Source: Bacillota bacterium (GTDB lineage Bacteria > Bacillota_A > Clostridia > Lachnospirales > Lachnospiraceae). Taken from it: a stretch of DNA of 64,000 nucleotides. Below are positions 44,810-54,074 of the stretch, in pieces. The number at the start of each line of letters is the position of its first letter. The stretch's first letter is position 1. Made by a program: the position numbers and the translations under genes. The DNA is taken from the NCBI GenBank assembly GCA_023407175.1, contig JAEYMU010000002.1, positions 89,951 to 153,950 of the forward strand. Reading direction: 5' to 3'. Under the pieces are notes generated by a model that saw only the letters and a list, made by a program, of their open reading frames with translations, did no database searches and was not told the origin of the DNA.

Positions 44810-46300
44810 ATGAAGCAATATGTTATGGCACTCGATCAGGGAACCACGAGTTCCCGGTGTATTATTTTTGATAAACAGGGCAAAATGAAGAGCGTTGCAC
44901 AGAAGGAATTTGCCCAGATTTATCCAAAGCCCGGATGGGTAGAGCATGACCCGATGGAAATCTGGTCCTCGCAGATATCAGTGGCGGCAGAGGCAATGGC
45001 TAAGCTGGGGGTAAGTGCATCAGACATTGCTTCCATCGGGATTACAAACCAGCGGGAAACTACGATTCTGTGGAATAAGCGAACCGGACAGCCGGTATAC
45101 AATGCAATTGTATGGCAGTGCCGCAGAACTGCGGATATGATCGGTGATCTGAAGGCCAGAGGGCTGGAAGACTATATCAGGAACACAACAGGATTGGTGC
45201 CGGATGCCTATTTTTCCGCTACCAAGATAAAATGGATTCTTGATCATGTACCGGGGGCCTATGAGGCTGCGAGAGCAGGAGAATTATTGTTCGGTACAGT
45301 GGATACCTGGCTGATCTGGAATCTAACGAAGGGCCGGACCTTTATAACGGATTTTACGAACGCATCCCGTACCATGCTTTTTGATATCAATAAGCTGGAT
45401 TGGGATGAGAAGATATTGGAGGAGCTTGATATTCCCCGGGAGATACTTCCCAAGGTAAAGCCTTCCAGCTGCTTCTATGGCTATGCGGACAAAAGTCTTC
45501 TTGGCGGAGAGATTCCAATTGCCGGCGCCGCCGGAGACCAGCAGGCGGCACTGTTTGGACAGTGCTGTTTTCATAAGGGAGAAGTTAAGAATACCTATGG
45601 AACCGGGTGCTTTTTACTTATGAATACAGGAAATGAGGCCATCCGATCACAGCATGGTCTTCTGACTACTCTTGCCGCTTCCACCGGGCCGAAGCCCCGG
45701 TATGCGCTGGAGGGCAGTGTATTTGTGGCCGGAGCGGCAGTCCAATGGCTAAGAGATGAGCTCCAGCTGATCCGCACGGCGGCGGAAAGTGAGAAATATG
45801 CGAGTCAGGTTGAGGATACCAACGGAGTCTATGTGGTTCCGGCCTTTGCGGGGCTTGGGGCGCCGTATTGGGATCAATATGCCAGAGGAGCAATTCTTGG
45901 AATTACCCGGGGCTGCAGCAGGGATCATATCATCCGTGCAACCTTGGAATCCATTGCCTATCAGACACAGGATGTGCTTCGGGCCATGGAGGGAGATATG
46001 GGAAGCAGTCTGACCTCACTTAAGGTGGATGGCGGGGCCAGCGCAAACCGGTTTTTGATGCAGTTTCAGGCGGATATTTTAAATACCAGGGTACTAAGGC
46101 CGGAATGTATCGAGACCACTGCCCTTGGTGCGGCATATCTTGCCGGACTTGCAGCAGGCTTTTGGAAGGACAAGGAGGAAATAAAATCAGGCTGGGTGCT
46201 TGAGGAGTGCTTTTATCCTGTGATGCAGGAGGATAGAAGAAAAAGCCTGATTGCAGGCTGGAAGAAAGCAGTTACCCGTTCCTTTGCATGGGAGGAATAG
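44810..46300 (+). CDS. glpK: Glycerol kinase
   Basis: Cytosolic FGGY-family kinase of 496 residues that forms glycerol 3-phosphate from glycerol and ATP. The N-terminus [19 protein letters not shown] is diagnostic, as are [14 protein letters not shown], the ATPase segments [11 protein letters not shown] and [12 protein letters not shown], and the FGGY signature around [20 protein letters not shown]. The frame opens at 44765, but ATG 44810 begins the conserved N-terminus. No glpF or glpD gene is adjacent, so it appears to be a stand-alone gene. Confidence 0.95.
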   Translation: MKQYVMALDQGTTSSRCIIFDKQGKMKSVAQKEFAQIYPKPGWVEHDPMEIWSSQISVAAEAMAKLGVSASDIASIGITNQRETTILWNKRTGQPVYNAIVWQCRRTADMIGDLKARGLEDYIRNTTGLVPDAYFSATKIKWILDHVPGAYEAARAGELLFGTVDTWLIWNLTKGRTFITDFTNASRTMLFDINKLDWDEKILEELDIPREILPKVKPSSCFYGYADKSLLGGEIPIAGAAGDQQAALFGQCCFHKGEVKNTYGTGCFLLMNTGNEAIRSQHGLLTTLAASTGPKPRYALEGSVFVAGAAVQWLRDELQLIRTAAESEKYASQVEDTNGVYVVPAFAGLGAPYWDQYARGAILGITRGCSRDHIIRATLESIAYQTQDVLRAMEGDMGSSLTSLKVDGGASANRFLMQFQADILNTRVLRPECIETTALGAAYLAGLAAGFWKDKEEIKSGWVLEECFYPVMQEDRRKSLIAGWKKAVTRSFAWEE

Positions 46301-46385
46301 GGGAAATACTACAGACGAGGGAGAGGCTGACAGCGTGGCTGTTTATGTGAATGGCCAGGACCTCGTATAGCGAATGGAGATTTAC

Positions 46386-47444
46386 ATGATAGAAGACAGA
46401 CTGAAGGAAAAATTAATTCATCTGGGCTACACAAGGATGGATACGAATAACCCCGGTTTTTATTTATATTATTATTTCTATGGTGGGCAGCTTACTGTGA
46501 TTTCGTCTATTCATGCAGTCAATGGCAATGAGCTGACACCGCTGCATTATAAACAGCTGCTGGAGAAGGTGAAGGAGAATCTGGGAATAACCTATCCGGG
46601 AACCATTCATTTGCTAAGTTTGGTTTTCACACGTAAGCCGGAGGAGGCAAAGCATCTGTTTGCCGATGCGGTGGAGGACAGCCACTGGATTATTGATAAG
46701 AGCATGAACCGGCTGATGTTATTTGAGACACAGTCCGATGATTTTAACCCAATAAGGGTGATGCTGGAACAGCTTCTTACAGAGGAGCCGACGCAGGCGA
46801 AGGTAATGCTGGCCGCTGCCTCACCGTTTACATGGATCAATACTATTATAATTGTTATTAATATCCTGGCCTTTTTTATAATACAATATACACCTTTATT
46901 TGGTGGAGAGAATAGGGCCTTTCTTAACGGAGCACTTAACTGGTATTATGTAATAAAGGAAAAACAGTATTACCGCCTGTTAACCTCGATGTTTATGCAT
47001 GTGGACTGGAGTCACCTGGTGAATAATATGTTTGTCATGCTTTTTATCGGTTCAAATTTGGAGCGTGCCGCCGGAAAGCTAAGATATCTGATTATTTATT
47101 TTACGGGAGGTATTCTTGGAGGATGCACTTCAATCGGGTATAATATGTGGAGAGAAAAGGGCAGCTTTGTATTCGGAGATTCCGTTATGGCCATTGGTGC
47201 GTCTGGGGCGATCTTTGCTCTGGTGGGTGCAATGCTTTATATCGTAATAATTAACAAAGGACGGCTGGAGCAGATCAGCACCAGACAGATGACGATTTTT
47301 GTTCTGCTAAGCCTGTACAGCGGTGTAATTAATCCGCAGACGGATTCGGCCGACCATATCGGAGGCGTTTTGGCCGGAATGCTACTGGCACTTATTTTGT
47401 ACCGCCGGCCTTCAAAAACAGCAGGCATAAATTCCAGGATTTAA
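46386..47444 (+). CDS. Rhomboid family intramembrane serine protease
   Basis: A 352-residue membrane protease. The N-terminal 150 residues form a soluble domain (with LLSLVFTRKPEEAKHLFAD) seen in some clostridial rhomboids. The membrane part follows, with SHLVNNMFVMLFIGSNLE, the catalytic Ser in AIGASGAIFALVG and the catalytic His in DSADHIGGVLAGM, completing the Ser-His dyad. The ATG at 46386 has GGAG upstream; ATG 46374 overlaps that site. Substrates are unknown. It is followed by a large palindromic region. Confidence 0.88.
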   Translation: MIEDRLKEKLIHLGYTRMDTNNPGFYLYYYFYGGQLTVISSIHAVNGNELTPLHYKQLLEKVKENLGITYPGTIHLLSLVFTRKPEEAKHLFADAVEDSHWIIDKSMNRLMLFETQSDDFNPIRVMLEQLLTEEPTQAKVMLAAASPFTWINTIIIVINILAFFIIQYTPLFGGENRAFLNGALNWYYVIKEKQYYRLLTSMFMHVDWSHLVNNMFVMLFIGSNLERAAGKLRYLIIYFTGGILGGCTSIGYNMWREKGSFVFGDSVMAIGASGAIFALVGAMLYIVIINKGRLEQISTRQMTIFVLLSLYSGVINPQTDSADHIGGVLAGMLLALILYRRPSKTAGINSRI

Positions 47445-47456
47445 GCCAGGACACCA

Positions 47457-47617
47457 GTACCACCTTGCGTAAATATCACTTAATTCAGCACCTGCTATTT
47501 CCGCTGATGCAGTGTTGTTGTCAATCGGCGCAGGAACCACTGCGCCTCAATCCGCCGCCTTGCCTCATCGCAAATATCAGGCACTGAATATTAAGCGATA
47601 TTTATGCAAGGCAGTAC
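47457..47617. repeat. About 160-bp imperfect palindromic element
   Basis: The left arm (from 47457, with CCTTGCGTAAATATCACTTA) and right arm (to 47617, with TAAGCGATATTTATGCAAGG) pair over some 44 bases with a few mismatches. The centre contains a second stem (GGCGCAG/CTGCGCC). No open frame fits the region. It resembles a palindromic mobile element or a large folded RNA between the rhomboid and flavoprotein genes. Confidence 0.6.
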
Positions 47618-47676
47618 GAGTATAGTATCCGGTAAGACATATTGTGGAGTTAACGTATAAGAGGAGAGATTGTTGA

Positions 47677-48678
47677 ATGAAGATTAATATCTATTACGGC
47701 GGCAGGGGGCTGATTGAAGACCCGACGCTCTATGTAATGAGCAAAATCACTACTGTGTTGGAGGAGCTTCGGGTTCAGGTAACCAGATATAATCTCTATG
47801 AGGAGAAAAATGCTATCTCCATGCTGCCTAAGACCCTGAAGGAGGCGGATGGAGTCATTCTGGCGACGACCGTGGAGTGGATGGGGATCGGCGGCCTGAT
47901 GCAGCAGTTTCTGGATGCCTGCTGGCTTTATGCGGATAAGGACAAGCTGAGCAAACTTTATATGCTCCCCGTTGTGATTGCCAATACCTATGGTGAAAGG
48001 GATGCCGAGCTGACTCTGATCAAGTCCTGGGAGCTGCTGGGAGGGATCCCCTGCAACGGAATCAGCGCCTATGTGGAGGATCATGTGGATTTTGAAACAA
48101 ATACGGATTATGCTGTGATTATTGAGAAGAGAGCAGAAACCTATTACCGGACAATTCACCAGAAGACCAAGATGTTTCCGACCAGCAACAATGCGATTAA
48201 GCAGAATGTGCTGCGAAGCAGCTCTATTATTCTGACGCCTCAGGAAAGTGAACAGCTTTCCGTGTATGTGTCGGATGATGCTTATGTAAAGAAGCAGAAG
48301 GAGGACATCGAGGAACTGACCCAGATGTTTAAGGAGATGCTTGACAGCAATAACGAAGGAGAGGCCGGTCAGGATTTTATTAAAAATCTAAAGGATAATT
48401 TCCATCCAATTGATGATTTTAATGCCTCCTATTCCATCAGCCTGTCCGATGTCAATAAAACGCTTATCGTTGAAATTAACAATAAGCGTCTCAAGTGTTA
48501 TTACGGGGAGAAGCCGGATGCTGATGTGATCGCCAAAACGACAAATGCGGTGATGAATAAGCTGATTCTTGGCCGGATAACCTTTCAGGGCGCTTTCATG
48601 TCAGGGGAATTAACTGCAAAAGGGAATTTTAAAACGTTGCGGACCTTTGATCAGGTATTCCAGTTTAATATATTATAG
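47677..48678 (+). CDS. Flavodoxin-like oxidoreductase fused to an SCP2-like domain
   Basis: A 333-residue protein. The N-terminal part (about 1-170) resembles NAD(P)H-dependent FMN reductases (KINIYYGGRGLIEDPTLYV, ADGVILATTVEWMGIGGLMQQFLDAC). The C-terminal part (about 230-333) resembles the SCP2 sterol-carrier fold (DVNKTLIVEINNKRL, ITFQGAFMSGELTAKGNFKTLRTFDQVF), which binds lipid-like molecules. Together they suggest an enzyme acting on hydrophobic quinone- or lipid-like substrates; this is an inference. The histidine kinase gene converges on it and overlaps its end by six bases. Confidence 0.75.
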   Translation: MKINIYYGGRGLIEDPTLYVMSKITTVLEELRVQVTRYNLYEEKNAISMLPKTLKEADGVILATTVEWMGIGGLMQQFLDACWLYADKDKLSKLYMLPVVIANTYGERDAELTLIKSWELLGGIPCNGISAYVEDHVDFETNTDYAVIIEKRAETYYRTIHQKTKMFPTSNNAIKQNVLRSSSIILTPQESEQLSVYVSDDAYVKKQKEDIEELTQMFKEMLDSNNEGEAGQDFIKNLKDNFHPIDDFNASYSISLSDVNKTLIVEINNKRLKCYYGEKPDADVIAKTTNAVMNKLILGRITFQGAFMSGELTAKGNFKTLRTFDQVFQFNIL

Positions 48679-49425
48679 GGGAAGCGAAACGGTGAAGGAG
48701 GTCAGCTCTTCATCGGAGCTTACGCTGATATTGCCGTAATGAAGGTCGATTACCTTCTTTACAATGGCAAGGCCTACTCCCGTTCCACCCTTTTTATAGG
48801 TGATAAAAGGGACGAAGATATCCTTAAGAGCATCTTCGGGAATCTGGGGGCCGTTATTGCTGATTTCGAAGGATAGCTTGGCGGGAGCGGGAGCCTCATC
48901 GGGCAGATATTTTAAATTAATATGTATGAAATTGCCGGGAGAACTGGCTTCAAAGGCATTTTTAATCAGGTTGGAAAATGCCTGCTTCATCTTAACCTGG
49001 TCACAGGAGTAGGAGGTAAAATACTCAGCACTTTCGGGATCAACACTAAGTGACAGATCGATCTTCTCTGTTATTGCCTGAGGCATGAAGCTGTTGGTGA
49101 CATTCTGGATTAGAGCCAGCAGGCTGGTTTCTTCCTTATGCAGATAATTACAGGTGTTCAAAAGCGAAGCGTCCGACATGATCTTATCCATATCATCCAG
49201 TAGCTGCTGCAGCTGATTCCAGTATTTAAAGTCGGCAGCCTCCGGGTGCTTCTGCTCGATATATTGTACAGTTCCCTTGAGAAGGCACAGCGGATTGCGA
49301 AGCTCATGAACAAGCATGGAAGTGGTTTTTTTATTGTCATCTATGATTGATTTAAGTAAGGCTTCGAATTCCGGATTGGTTTTGATCGTTGTGGCAAGTG
49401 TATCATTATTTATTTCCGATAGCAT
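48673..49425 (-). CDS. Soluble sensor histidine kinase
   Basis: A 250-residue cytosolic kinase without transmembrane segments. The dimerisation box is MLVHELRNPLCLLKG with the phospho-acceptor His, followed by the N box LIKNAFEASS and the G boxes FEISNNGPQIPEDA and KGGTGVGLAIVKKVIDLHYG. A short N-terminus of about 35 residues has no recognised sensor domain. No response regulator is next to it, so it is an orphan. Such soluble kinases feed the sporulation phosphorelay in other Firmicutes; that role here is a guess. GGAGG precedes the start. Confidence 0.85.
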   Translation of the reverse strand: MLSEINNDTLATTIKTNPEFEALLKSIIDDNKKTTSMLVHELRNPLCLLKGTVQYIEQKHPEAADFKYWNQLQQLLDDMDKIMSDASLLNTCNYLHKEETSLLALIQNVTNSFMPQAITEKIDLSLSVDPESAEYFTSYSCDQVKMKQAFSNLIKNAFEASSPGNFIHINLKYLPDEAPAPAKLSFEISNNGPQIPEDALKDIFVPFITYKKGGTGVGLAIVKKVIDLHYGNISVSSDEELTSFTVSLPL

Positions 49426-49592
49426 ATCTGTTCCTCCTTTTTTATAGCCTTTGCTTTAGCTGTTGTTTTTTACAGATGGAAAGTCAATGATGGATGCAAA
49501 GGCACAAGTTGATAGTATCAAATTATGGAAAAATATGCAATTAAAACTATTTAACAATTATCGACAAATGGATAAGGGTAAGCTCTTTTAAT

Positions 49593-49627
49593 GACTTATG
49601 CTGCTGAAGCGGCATGGGTCTTTTTTT
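49593..49627 (+). terminator. Plus-strand terminator in the gap before the GGDEF-EAL gene, possible sRNA or attenuator end
   Basis: GACTTATGCTGC pairs with GCGGCATGGGTC (with wobble pairs) around TGAA, followed by seven T. No plus-strand gene ends nearby: the gap from 49426 to 49802 holds only this hairpin, a weaker one (AAGGG/CTCTT), an inverted repeat GCCTTTGC/GCAAAGGC at 49447-49503 and a possible promoter (TTGATA near 49510). It may end a small RNA or a leader controlling the downstream gene. Confidence 0.6.
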
Positions 49628-49802
49628 CTTATGTGAACCCCTGCTACTTTCCCTTATATGGTGGCGCTTTATGGAGCATAGGAGTTTACTATTATGGCAA
49701 GTTGTGGTATTATCAAGATAACAAAATAAGGCAGGCTTGCAACGAAGGATAGTTACTGGAAAAACACATCAGAAAAGCAGCATTAGAATAACAGGAGATA
49801 AA

Positions 49803-52505
49803 ATGATGGAAATATCGGGAAAGTTTTACCGCTCTGCCATAGAAAATATGATGAATGGATTCGCCCTTCACAGTATTGTAACGGATGATGAAGGCAATCC
49901 AAAGGATTATAGATATATTGACATAAACCGGGCATTTGAGGAGTATACAGGTTTAAAACGGGAGAATGTCATAGGAAAAACAATCCGGGAGATAGAGCCC
50001 CGGATAGAAGAAGATGAGATTAATTGGATCAGCTTCTTCGGACAGGTTGCACTGACGGGAAACTCCAACAGTGTGGAGCAGTATTCCGCTGCATTTGACC
50101 GGTGGTATAAGGTTAGCGCCTTCTGTCCGGCAATCGGATATTTTGTTGCCATATTCTTTGATATTACCGAGCTGAAGAAGCAGGCGCAGAGGCTGGAGGA
50201 GAAGAATCATAAGCTGACAGCAATAAGGCAGGAGCTGGTTGCCAATGAATGGCGTCTGAAGAAAGCACAGGAGATCGCCCAGGTAGGCTATTGGGAGTGG
50301 GAGATGGAAGCCAATATGATCTGGGGATCAGAGGAAGCCTTTCATATCTACGGATTGGAAAGGAACACTCCATACCTAAGCCGTGAGGATGCCCTCAAAA
50401 TTCCTCTTCCGGAATACCAGAATAAGCTGTATGAGGCAATGAAGGGGCTGATGGAGAATAAGCCCTATGATATTCACTATGAGATACTGGCGGGAGATGG
50501 GAAAAGAAGGTTTGTACATTCGGTTGCCAATCTGGAGGTGAACGAGGAAGGGAAGCCTCGCCGGGCGATTGGGGTAATACAGGATATAACAAAGGAAATT
50601 GAGCGGGAAACCGAGCTTAAGAATAAGAATGAAGAACTGACCACACTTTATGAAGAAATTCTTGCTTCGGAGGATGAGCTGAAGAAGCAGAATGAACTGT
50701 TGTTTCAAAAGAATGAAGAGATAACGGCACTTTATGAGGAGCTGTCCTCCCAGGATGAGGAGCTGCGGGCAAACTATGACCAGCTGACAGAGAGCATGGC
50801 CCGCTTAAAGAAAAGTGAAGAAATAAATAGTTTAATGCTGGAGGCTACCTCCGAGGGAGTCTGGCAGTATGACCTGGTAGATGATATATATACCATATCC
50901 AGGAATTTTGTCGAGTCATTGGGCTACAGCATTCAGGAGCTTTCCAGTATTAATAAATTGCACGACATTACCTATCCCGAGGACAAAGAAGCTGCAGAGC
51001 AGAGCTTTCTTGAGCATTTACATGGAACGACACCGAAGTATGAATTGGAATATAGAATGCTTTGCAAGGATGGCTCCTATCGGTGGGTAAGGTCCTCCGG
51101 GAAGGTATTAAAAACTTCAAACGGAGAGGCCTATCTGATGGCCGGTACCTTCACGGATATTACTAGGATGAAGGAACAGCAGGAAAGGCTGGAGCATCTG
51201 GCCTATTATGATGTGCTGACAGATTTGCCAAACCGGGCACTTTTGCTGATCGAGCTTGAGAAGGCCAGAAAATATGCCGATGCAAACAATACAAAGCTTG
51301 CCGTTATTTTTATGGATTTGGATAATTTTAAGGACATCAATGATCTGCTCGGCCATAATACCGGGGATGAGCTGATTCGGGAAATTGCCCACAGACTTAA
51401 GGAAAATCTTCGCAGCCAGGATTTTCTCGCCCGTCTGGGCGGAGATGAATTTGTTATATTTATTCAGAATGTTGAAACAGAGGGAGAGATCTATGATTTC
51501 TGTCTAATGTTACGGGAAAAGATTCTGGAGCCTTTTGATTTAAACAGATACCGTCTTAATATTAGCCCTAGCATGGGAATAGCCATGTATCCCGGGGATA
51601 GCCACTCCGGTGAGGAAATGATTAAAAATGCGGATACGGCCATGTATCGGGCCAAAAATCTTGGGAAGAATAATATTCAGTTCTTCTGTGAGGGCATGAG
51701 AACGGATATGCTAAGACGTCTGTTTATTGAGAGCCGGATGCGTATGGCCTTAAAGCATAGCCGGTTTACATTGAATTATCAGCCACAGATCAGCCTTAGT
51801 ACAGGAAAGATAAGGGCCTTTGAGGCGCTGGTGCGCTGGACGGATGAGGAGCTTGGCGTACTTTCACCCGCAGAATTTATACCGATTGCCGAAAGTGCTG
51901 GATTGATTGTCGTCCTTGGGGAATGGATTTTAGGAGAAGCCTGCCGGCAGGCAAAATACTTTAATACCGGTAATAATGAGATATTGATTTCGGTAAATAT
52001 CTCAGCAGTTCAGTTAAAGCAGAATGATTTTGCCGATATGATTAAAAGAACCCTGAAGGAAACGGGTCTGCCCGCCAGATTTCTTGAGCTGGAGGTTACA
52101 GAAACCACTATGATAAGCTCCTTTGATACCACGATTCAAACACTGAAAGAGTTAAGAGATATGGGGATTAAGGTATCTCTGGATGATTTCGGCACAGGTT
52201 ATTCTTCCCTTAGCTATCTTAAAAAGCTGCCCATTGATACGCTTAAAATCGATAAAAGCTTTGTGGATGATTTGAATAATGAGTATGGGGAGGAGAAGAT
52301 AACGGAGGCGATTATCTCCCTTGTCCATAAGCTTGATATTGAGGTAATCGCGGAAGGCGTAGAAACGGAAAAGCAGCTTAGCTATCTGATACAATGCAAC
52401 TGCGATAATATACAAGGCTATCTGATGAGCAGACCGGTCCCGGCATCCGATGTGGCAAAAATAATCGAGCGGGGTTTTGCTGATGAGATAGGAATCATTG
52501 CTTAG
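49803..52505 (+). CDS. PAS-GGDEF-EAL cyclic-di-GMP protein
   Basis: A 900-residue cytosolic signalling protein without transmembrane helices. Three PAS-like domains come first (about 1-115, 175-285 and 355-465), with a coiled coil rich in Glu and Leu between the second and third. The diguanylate cyclase domain carries LTDLPNRALL and an intact active site LGGDEFVIF. The phosphodiesterase domain carries FEALVRW and DDFGTGYSSLSYLKKLPIDTLKID. Both sites look complete, so it could make or degrade cyclic di-GMP. A link to flagellar or pilus control is plausible. AGGAG stands five bases before the start. Confidence 0.92.
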   Translation: MMEISGKFYRSAIENMMNGFALHSIVTDDEGNPKDYRYIDINRAFEEYTGLKRENVIGKTIREIEPRIEEDEINWISFFGQVALTGNSNSVEQYSAAFDRWYKVSAFCPAIGYFVAIFFDITELKKQAQRLEEKNHKLTAIRQELVANEWRLKKAQEIAQVGYWEWEMEANMIWGSEEAFHIYGLERNTPYLSREDALKIPLPEYQNKLYEAMKGLMENKPYDIHYEILAGDGKRRFVHSVANLEVNEEGKPRRAIGVIQDITKEIERETELKNKNEELTTLYEEILASEDELKKQNELLFQKNEEITALYEELSSQDEELRANYDQLTESMARLKKSEEINSLMLEATSEGVWQYDLVDDIYTISRNFVESLGYSIQELSSINKLHDITYPEDKEAAEQSFLEHLHGTTPKYELEYRMLCKDGSYRWVRSSGKVLKTSNGEAYLMAGTFTDITRMKEQQERLEHLAYYDVLTDLPNRALLLIELEKARKYADANNTKLAVIFMDLDNFKDINDLLGHNTGDELIREIAHRLKENLRSQDFLARLGGDEFVIFIQNVETEGEIYDFCLMLREKILEPFDLNRYRLNISPSMGIAMYPGDSHSGEEMIKNADTAMYRAKNLGKNNIQFFCEGMRTDMLRRLFIESRMRMALKHSRFTLNYQPQISLSTGKIRAFEALVRWTDEELGVLSPAEFIPIAESAGLIVVLGEWILGEACRQAKYFNTGNNEILISVNISAVQLKQNDFADMIKRTLKETGLPARFLELEVTETTMISSFDTTIQTLKELRDMGIKVSLDDFGTGYSSLSYLKKLPIDTLKIDKSFVDDLNNEYGEEKITEAIISLVHKLDIEVIAEGVETEKQLSYLIQCNCDNIQGYLMSRPVPASDVAKIIERGFADEIGIIA

Positions 52506-52531
52506 AAATAAGATAAAGGAGGCGTTTTACA

Positions 52532-52945
52532 ATGGAAAATTGTATTTTCTGTAAAATTATTGCCGGAGAGATTCCTTCGGCCACTGTATATGAGGATGAG
52601 AACTTCAAGGCAATCATGGATATTGCACCGGCTGCAAAGGGCCATGTCATTCTGCTGTCCAAACAGCATTATGCCAATGTATTCGAACTGGGCGGTGAGG
52701 CAGCCACCGGCTTAATCAATACTGCCCGTAAGGTAGCAAAGGCAGTCCAGGAAGAACTGGGGTGCGATGGTATCAATTTGTTACAGAACAATGGAGAAGC
52801 AGCAGGCCAGACCGTCTTTCATTTTCATTTGCATGTGATCCCAAGGTATAAGGATGATCAGGTGAGTATACCCTGGACACACTGTAAATATGAGGAGGGC
52901 GAGGCGGCATCTCTGGCAGCCTCCATTGCCGTAAGATTGCAGTAG
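52532..52945 (+). CDS. hinT: HIT family nucleotide-binding hydrolase (HinT-like)
   Basis: A 137-residue cytosolic protein of the histidine triad family. The N-terminus CIFCKIIAGEIPSATVYED and the triad HFHLHVIP are diagnostic of the HinT branch, which hydrolyses adenosine phosphoramidates and similar compounds. It begins 27 bases after the GGDEF-EAL gene with AGGAGG upstream, so the two may be co-transcribed. A terminator follows. Confidence 0.93.
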   Translation: MENCIFCKIIAGEIPSATVYEDENFKAIMDIAPAAKGHVILLSKQHYANVFELGGEAATGLINTARKVAKAVQEELGCDGINLLQNNGEAAGQTVFHFHLHVIPRYKDDQVSIPWTHCKYEEGEAASLAASIAVRLQ

Positions 52946-53006
52946 ACGAAAAATTATTGAGGTATTCAAGAACATTGTAATAGGATTCTCCGAAGGTGAA
53001 TAAGAT

Positions 53007-53049
53007 GTCATATGACCCGGTACAGACAAGGTTGTATGACTTCTTTTTT
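53007..53049 (+). terminator. Terminator after the HIT gene
   Basis: GTCATATGACC pairs with GGTTGTATGAC around a 12-base loop, followed by TTCTTTTTT. It occupies the first part of the roughly 325-base gap before the next gene; the rest is AT-rich and holds the promoter at 53156. Confidence 0.8.
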
Positions 53050-53155
53050 ATACAGAAAATGTAACATTTCGTCTTCTACAAGATATTGTATTCCTTTTTG
53101 TAATTGTGCACTATATACAATTGATTATAAATAATTTATAAAATTATCGTGATTA

Positions 53156-53184
53156 TTGACAAAAAGTGTCTTTGGTAATATAAT
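53156..53184 (+). promoter_or_regulatory. Consensus housekeeping promoter
   Basis: TTGACA, a 17-base spacer and TATAAT, both perfect, stand 87 bases before the DUF6270 gene. It should be one of the strongest promoters in the window. Confidence 0.8.
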
Positions 53185-53271
53185 GTTATATATAGGAAAC
53201 AGATCCATTTTCAGTATTTTATCCATACAACGATTCAGTTATAAGAACCGGTTTTGAAAGGAGGAGTTCTT

Positions 53272-53979
53272 ATTAGTGAAATAGTAAGAGGAGATTTTAC
53301 AAGGAAAAATGGAAATACCAAACGAAAAATCAAAGTATCGGTAATTGGCTCCTATGCCACAACGGATATCATATCTTTGCGCAAGGGTGATATCGTAGGT
53401 GAAATATATGATATCTGTTATGTAAAAGAGGCGGTTCCCTTTGGGGGGCTTTCAGAAGAAGACTTGGAGGAATTAATTTTATCAAAACCTGATTACATAA
53501 TTTTTGATTTATTTACCGATGTGTACCAGGATGCTGTACTGGTCAATCAGGAGACAGAGGAAACAGGGGAACATCTGCTAGAGGGGACAGGGAATTCGCG
53601 TCTGAAGGTATACCAGTATTCGACTGACTGTATCATACAGTTTCGCAGAGGCTTTGATCTGTTTTATCAGGCTGTCAGGAATAAGCTGCCTAATACTAAG
53701 ATTGTCATGCACCGGATTAGAATGGTATCGGAGCTTATGGTGGGCAGAAGCCGCATCAATATAACCCAGGATATTATGAACGACATTAATGTAAGCTTTT
53801 TTATGCTGGAGGAAATCGTCTCAAAATATAATTTAAAGATCATCGATGTGTCCAGGAATATGAAAACACCGGAAGAAGACCCCAGTCAGAATAAATGCAG
53901 CCATATAACGGATGATGCACTGTATTGCGACCGATTTATCGGACAGCTGAATTATTATTGTTTGATTGATTTAATATAG
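53272..53979 (+). CDS. DUF6270-like protein
   Basis: A cytosolic protein of about 235 residues resembling DUF6270 (SGNH-like fold), with KIKVSVIGSYATTDII near its start, PDYIIFDLFTDVYQDAV, and a conserved late DALYCDRFIGQLNYY. In other genomes such proteins accompany surface polysaccharide genes, but none is adjacent here. The start is puzzling: AAAGGAGG at 53257-53264 points to an ATT at 53272, a rare start codon, while the only regular in-frame start, TTG 53254, precedes the ribosome site. Expression is driven by a perfect promoter upstream. Confidence 0.65.
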   Translation: MSEIVRGDFTRKNGNTKRKIKVSVIGSYATTDIISLRKGDIVGEIYDICYVKEAVPFGGLSEEDLEELILSKPDYIIFDLFTDVYQDAVLVNQETEETGEHLLEGTGNSRLKVYQYSTDCIIQFRRGFDLFYQAVRNKLPNTKIVMHRIRMVSELMVGRSRINITQDIMNDINVSFFMLEEIVSKYNLKIIDVSRNMKTPEEDPSQNKCSHITDDALYCDRFIGQLNYYCLIDLI

Positions 53980-53999
53980 TAGATAAAAAGCCAAGGAAA

Positions 54000-54055
54000 C
54001 AGAGGGTGACTAAAAAGTGATTGGATCATTAACTTTTTAGTCACCCTCTGCTTTT
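54000..54055. terminator. Bidirectional terminator between DUF6270 and murG
   Basis: A perfect 19-bp stem (CAGAGGGTGACTAAAAAGT with its inverse) around a 13-base loop, followed by CTTTTAAT on the plus strand. Confidence 0.85.
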
Positions 54056-54074
54056 AATATTAACTGAAGATTGA

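Noticed and set aside
46310..46373. Short inverted repeat ACGAGG/CCTCGT after glpK
   Set aside because: The stem is only six bases with a long loop and no T-run, so it is not supported as a terminator.
49441..49800. Cyclic-di-GMP or other known riboswitch before the GGDEF-EAL gene
   Set aside because: I could not match the conserved core of the riboswitch classes I know; only a terminator and weak stems are visible.
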